This document shows positions 14,929-16,645 of a stretch of 16,645 nucleotides of DNA, in pieces (the first letter of the stretch is position 1; each line of letters opens with the position of its first letter). The notes beneath the pieces were generated by a model, which made no database searches, was not told where the DNA came from, and worked only from the letters and a program-made list of their open reading frames with translations. This stretch comes from Candidatus Gastranaerophilales bacterium (GTDB taxonomy: Bacteria; Cyanobacteriota; Vampirovibrionia; Gastranaerophilales; Gastranaerophilaceae), in contig CAJUPC010000036.1 in the NCBI GenBank assembly GCA_910588555.1, positions 1-16,645 on the forward strand, in the 5' to 3' direction. The position numbers and the translations under genes were made by a program.

Positions 14929-14937
14929 TGCTAAAAT
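14929..14937 (+). promoter_or_regulatory. Extended -10 promoter of ilvC
   Basis: TGCTAAAAT, within the same 12-mer TTATGCTAAAAT found just before recG. Transcription would start near 14944, so the leader is only about 12 nt and carries the SD (GGAG) almost at its 5' end. Confidence 0.5.
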
Positions 14938-14955
14938 ATAGAAGGAGAAAAGAAA

Positions 14956-15981
14956 ATGGGAAATTTACATATATATTTGGATAAGGATATTAATAAAGAG
15001 TTAATCAAGACTAAAAAAATTGCAGTAATCGGTTTCGGCTCACAGGGATATGGACAGTCTATGAACTTGAAAGACAGTGGCTGTGACGTGGTTCTCGGAT
15101 TAAGATTAGGCGGCAAATCAGATATTAAAGCAAAAGATTATGGCTTTGAGACAATGTCAATTTCAGACGCGGTAAAACAGGCTGATATCATACAAATCCT
15201 TATACCTGATGAAATTCAAGCAAAAGTTTATGAAGAAGAAATTAAACCGTATTTAAGAGAAGGTCAGTATTTGATGTTTTCACACGGTTTTAATATTCAT
15301 TATAAAAAAATCGTTGCACCAGAAGGAGTTAATGTAATTATGGTTGCTCCAAAAGGTCCAGGCCATACAGTCAGAAGCGAATACCAAATCGGCAGAGGAG
15401 TTCCGTCTTTGATAGCAATTTATCAAGATCCTTCTGGAAATTCCAAGGAAATTGCTCTTTCTTACGCTTGTGCAATCGGCGCAGGACGAGCAGGAATTAT
15501 TGAAACAACATTCAAAGAAGAAACAGAAACTGACTTGTTCGGCGAACAAGCTGTAATTTGCGGCGGTGTTTCAGCTCTTATTAAAACAGGTTTCGAAGTC
15601 CTTGTTGAAGCTGGATACTCGCCATACATGGCGTATTTTGAAGTTTTACACGAAATGAAGCTTCTTGTTGATTTGATAAATCAAGGCGGTTTGGCTGATA
15701 TGAGATATTCAATCTCTAATACAGCAGAATATGGCGATATGACACGTGGTCCGAAAGTAATCGGAGACCAATCGCGTCAAGCAATGAAAGACCTGTTAAA
15801 AGACATTCAAAGCGGAAGTTTTGCAAACGAATTCTTAACAGAAATGAAAACAGGCTGTAAAAATTTCAATGAACTAAGAAAACAAAATGCAGACCATTTA
15901 ATAGAAAAAGTCGGTGAAGAAATCCGTTCATCATTCGTTTGGGGCGGCAACGACAGGATTATAGACAGAAATAAAAATTAA
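14956..15981 (+). CDS. ilvC: Ketol-acid reductoisomerase, class I
   Basis: IlvC converts acetolactate or acetohydroxybutyrate to the dihydroxy acids of valine, leucine and isoleucine synthesis, using Mg2+ and NADPH. At 341 residues it is a short class I enzyme. The Rossmann loop is GFGSQG (26-31) and the cofactor-specificity loop starts at GLRLGGKS (48-55); the Arg and Ser suit NADPH. Catalytic His110 is in SHGF and Lys133 in APKGPGH. Metal ligands are Asp193 and Glu197 (ETDLFGEQ) and Glu229 and Glu233 (FEVLHEM), with the substrate Ser in YSISNTAEYGD. A strong SD (AAGGAG) precedes the ATG. The usual partners ilvB, ilvN, ilvD and leuA are absent here, so it appears to be transcribed on its own or with the downstream gene. 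Confidence 0.97.
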   Translation: MGNLHIYLDKDINKELIKTKKIAVIGFGSQGYGQSMNLKDSGCDVVLGLRLGGKSDIKAKDYGFETMSISDAVKQADIIQILIPDEIQAKVYEEEIKPYLREGQYLMFSHGFNIHYKKIVAPEGVNVIMVAPKGPGHTVRSEYQIGRGVPSLIAIYQDPSGNSKEIALSYACAIGAGRAGIIETTFKEETETDLFGEQAVICGGVSALIKTGFEVLVEAGYSPYMAYFEVLHEMKLLVDLINQGGLADMRYSISNTAEYGDMTRGPKVIGDQSRQAMKDLLKDIQSGSFANEFLTEMKTGCKNFNELRKQNADHLIEKVGEEIRSSFVWGGNDRIIDRNKN

Positions 15982-15992
15982 TGAAAGGCGGT

Positions 15993-16008
15993 ATTACGAT
16001 AATCGTAA
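15993..16008. promoter_or_regulatory. Palindrome between ilvC and the YhaM-like gene
   Basis: TTACGAT and ATCGTAA are perfect arms around a central A (15994-16008). Its left part, ATTACGATAAT, differs by one base from the ATTACGACAAT core of the operator-like repeat in front of the XRE gene. It lies 16-31 nt before the next ATG, where a bound protein or RNA hairpin could affect expression. Confidence 0.35.
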
Positions 16009-16023
16009 ACTGTGGTAAAAAAT

Positions 16024-16645
16024 ATGTTTAGTACTGATGTAGATTATGAAGTAGTTGTATTTTCAATAGGCGATACAAAAGCCGGAACAAAAATGGGCAA
16101 ATTACAGTTAAAAAATTTGTCTGATGACTCAACTTTAAACTGTATACTCTGGGAAGAAACTCTAAATCGCTTTGACAGCAAAGTTTTTAGAACAGGAAAT
16201 ATTGTAAGAATTGTTTCTGCAACATTTAACGAAAAATTCAACAACTGTTTAGTTTCAACCCTTTCGCTTGTAAAAGAAGCAAAAATGGGTCTTGAAGAAA
16301 ATGAACGTGAAAAAGTTTACAGAGAATTACTATCATATATCGATAAAATCCAAGACGAAAATTTAAACAAATTCTTAACTTCCTTCTTTATGGAACATAA
16401 AGATAAAATAAAAATTATGCCGGCCGCAAAACTTATGCACCATAACTATGTTGGCGGTTTAATGGTTCACACATTAGAATGTCTTAAATATGCAGAATGT
16501 AATATGGATAATTCTGAATATAAATTTAACCGTGATAATATCCTTGCAGCCTGCATACTGCACGATATAGGCAAAATATTTGAATATACAATTGATACTG
16601 AAACAGGTTTGATTGATTATAATGAAGCTTTCAGAAAAGAATGGT
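16024..16645 (+). CDS. YhaM-like OB-fold/HD-domain 3'-5' exoribonuclease (3' end cut by window)
   Basis: The open frame runs from the ATG at 16024 to the window end (207 complete residues); YhaM-family proteins are about 310-320. The first 90 or so residues form an OB-fold-like nucleic-acid-binding domain (VVFSIGDTKAGTKMGKLQLK, later TGNIVRI). An HD phosphohydrolase-type domain follows: HHNYVGGLMVHTLE (139-152) supplies the first His ligands and ILHDIGK (178-184) the HD pair. YhaM degrades RNA or single-stranded DNA from the 3' end using Mn2+. The SD is weak (GTGG); GTG at 16012 is a possible alternative start. It lies 42 nt after ilvC with a palindrome between. A non-nuclease HD-domain protein is the alternative, but the OB-HD order supports YhaM. 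Confidence 0.82.
   Translation, partial: MFSTDVDYEVVVFSIGDTKAGTKMGKLQLKNLSDDSTLNCILWEETLNRFDSKVFRTGNIVRIVSATFNEKFNNCLVSTLSLVKEAKMGLEENEREKVYRELLSYIDKIQDENLNKFLTSFFMEHKDKIKIMPAAKLMHHNYVGGLMVHTLECLKYAECNMDNSEYKFNRDNILAACILHDIGKIFEYTIDTETGLIDYNEAFRKEW

Noticed and set aside
15981..16031. A 16-codon frame between ilvC and the YhaM-like gene (ATG overlapping the ilvC stop), rich in Ile and Val, as a leader peptide
   Set aside because: No SD, no terminator/antiterminator pair, and it lies downstream of ilvC; the Ile/Val content is small-number noise.

Overview
The window is AT-rich, densely coding bacterial DNA with no rRNA, tRNA, CRISPR array or mobile element. It looks like a chromosomal segment from a non-photosynthetic relative of the cyanobacteria (Melainabacteria/Vampirovibrionia, most like the gut Gastranaerophilales). 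Three things suggest this. There is a prepilin-like protein with a Cys-rich tail of a kind common in that group. A small membrane protein resembles cyanobacterial Tic20. RecG carries a long N-terminal extension of the cyanobacterial type. The placement is an inference from protein character, not from a database search.

Layout, left to right. (1) 1-2363, minus strand: an operon of KDPG-aldolase-like eda, KDG kinase (kdgK) and csaB (polysaccharide pyruvyl transferase, cut by the window edge), joined by a 2-nt gap and an 8-nt overlap. (2) 2417-4363, plus: a CHASE2 adenylate cyclase with all catalytic residues. (3) 4360-5388: a small XRE repressor and a divergent pilin-like gene. They share a compact back-to-back promoter region flanked by a perfect 13-bp inverted repeat. 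(4) 5414-7795: recG. (5) 7925-9238: a Gly/Asn/Thr-rich protein I do not recognise, apparently frameshifted near its C-terminus, followed by a terminator. (6) 9389-10271: rpiB and rsfS, with a 10-bp-arm palindrome just after the rpiB promoter and a terminator after rsfS. (7) 10353-11820: a TPR protein followed closely by the Tic20-like membrane protein. (8) 11825-13858, minus: two tandem zinc-dependent dehydrogenases. (9) 13954-16645, plus: a double-GNAT-like protein, ilvC (ketol-acid reductoisomerase) and the start of a YhaM-like OB-fold/HD exoribonuclease.

How the parts fit together. The eda-kdgK pair would phosphorylate 2-keto-3-deoxygluconate and cleave the product, feeding sugar acids into glycolysis. 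RpiB serves the pentose phosphate pathway and the paired dehydrogenases probably act on polyols or sugars, so carbohydrate metabolism is the main metabolic theme. IlvC is isolated from other branched-chain amino acid genes. RecG, RsfS and YhaM-like are housekeeping functions.

The control signals are the most distinctive part. Several genes lacking a Shine-Dalgarno sequence (XRE, recG, TPR, GNAT-like) have a -10 hexamer ending 6-9 nt before the ATG, which predicts leaderless mRNAs. Genes with a longer leader have clear SD sites. The best candidates for undescribed biology are the XRE/pilin switch at 4592-4642, the unknown protein at 7925 and the rpiB operator. No complete novel multi-gene system is evident.
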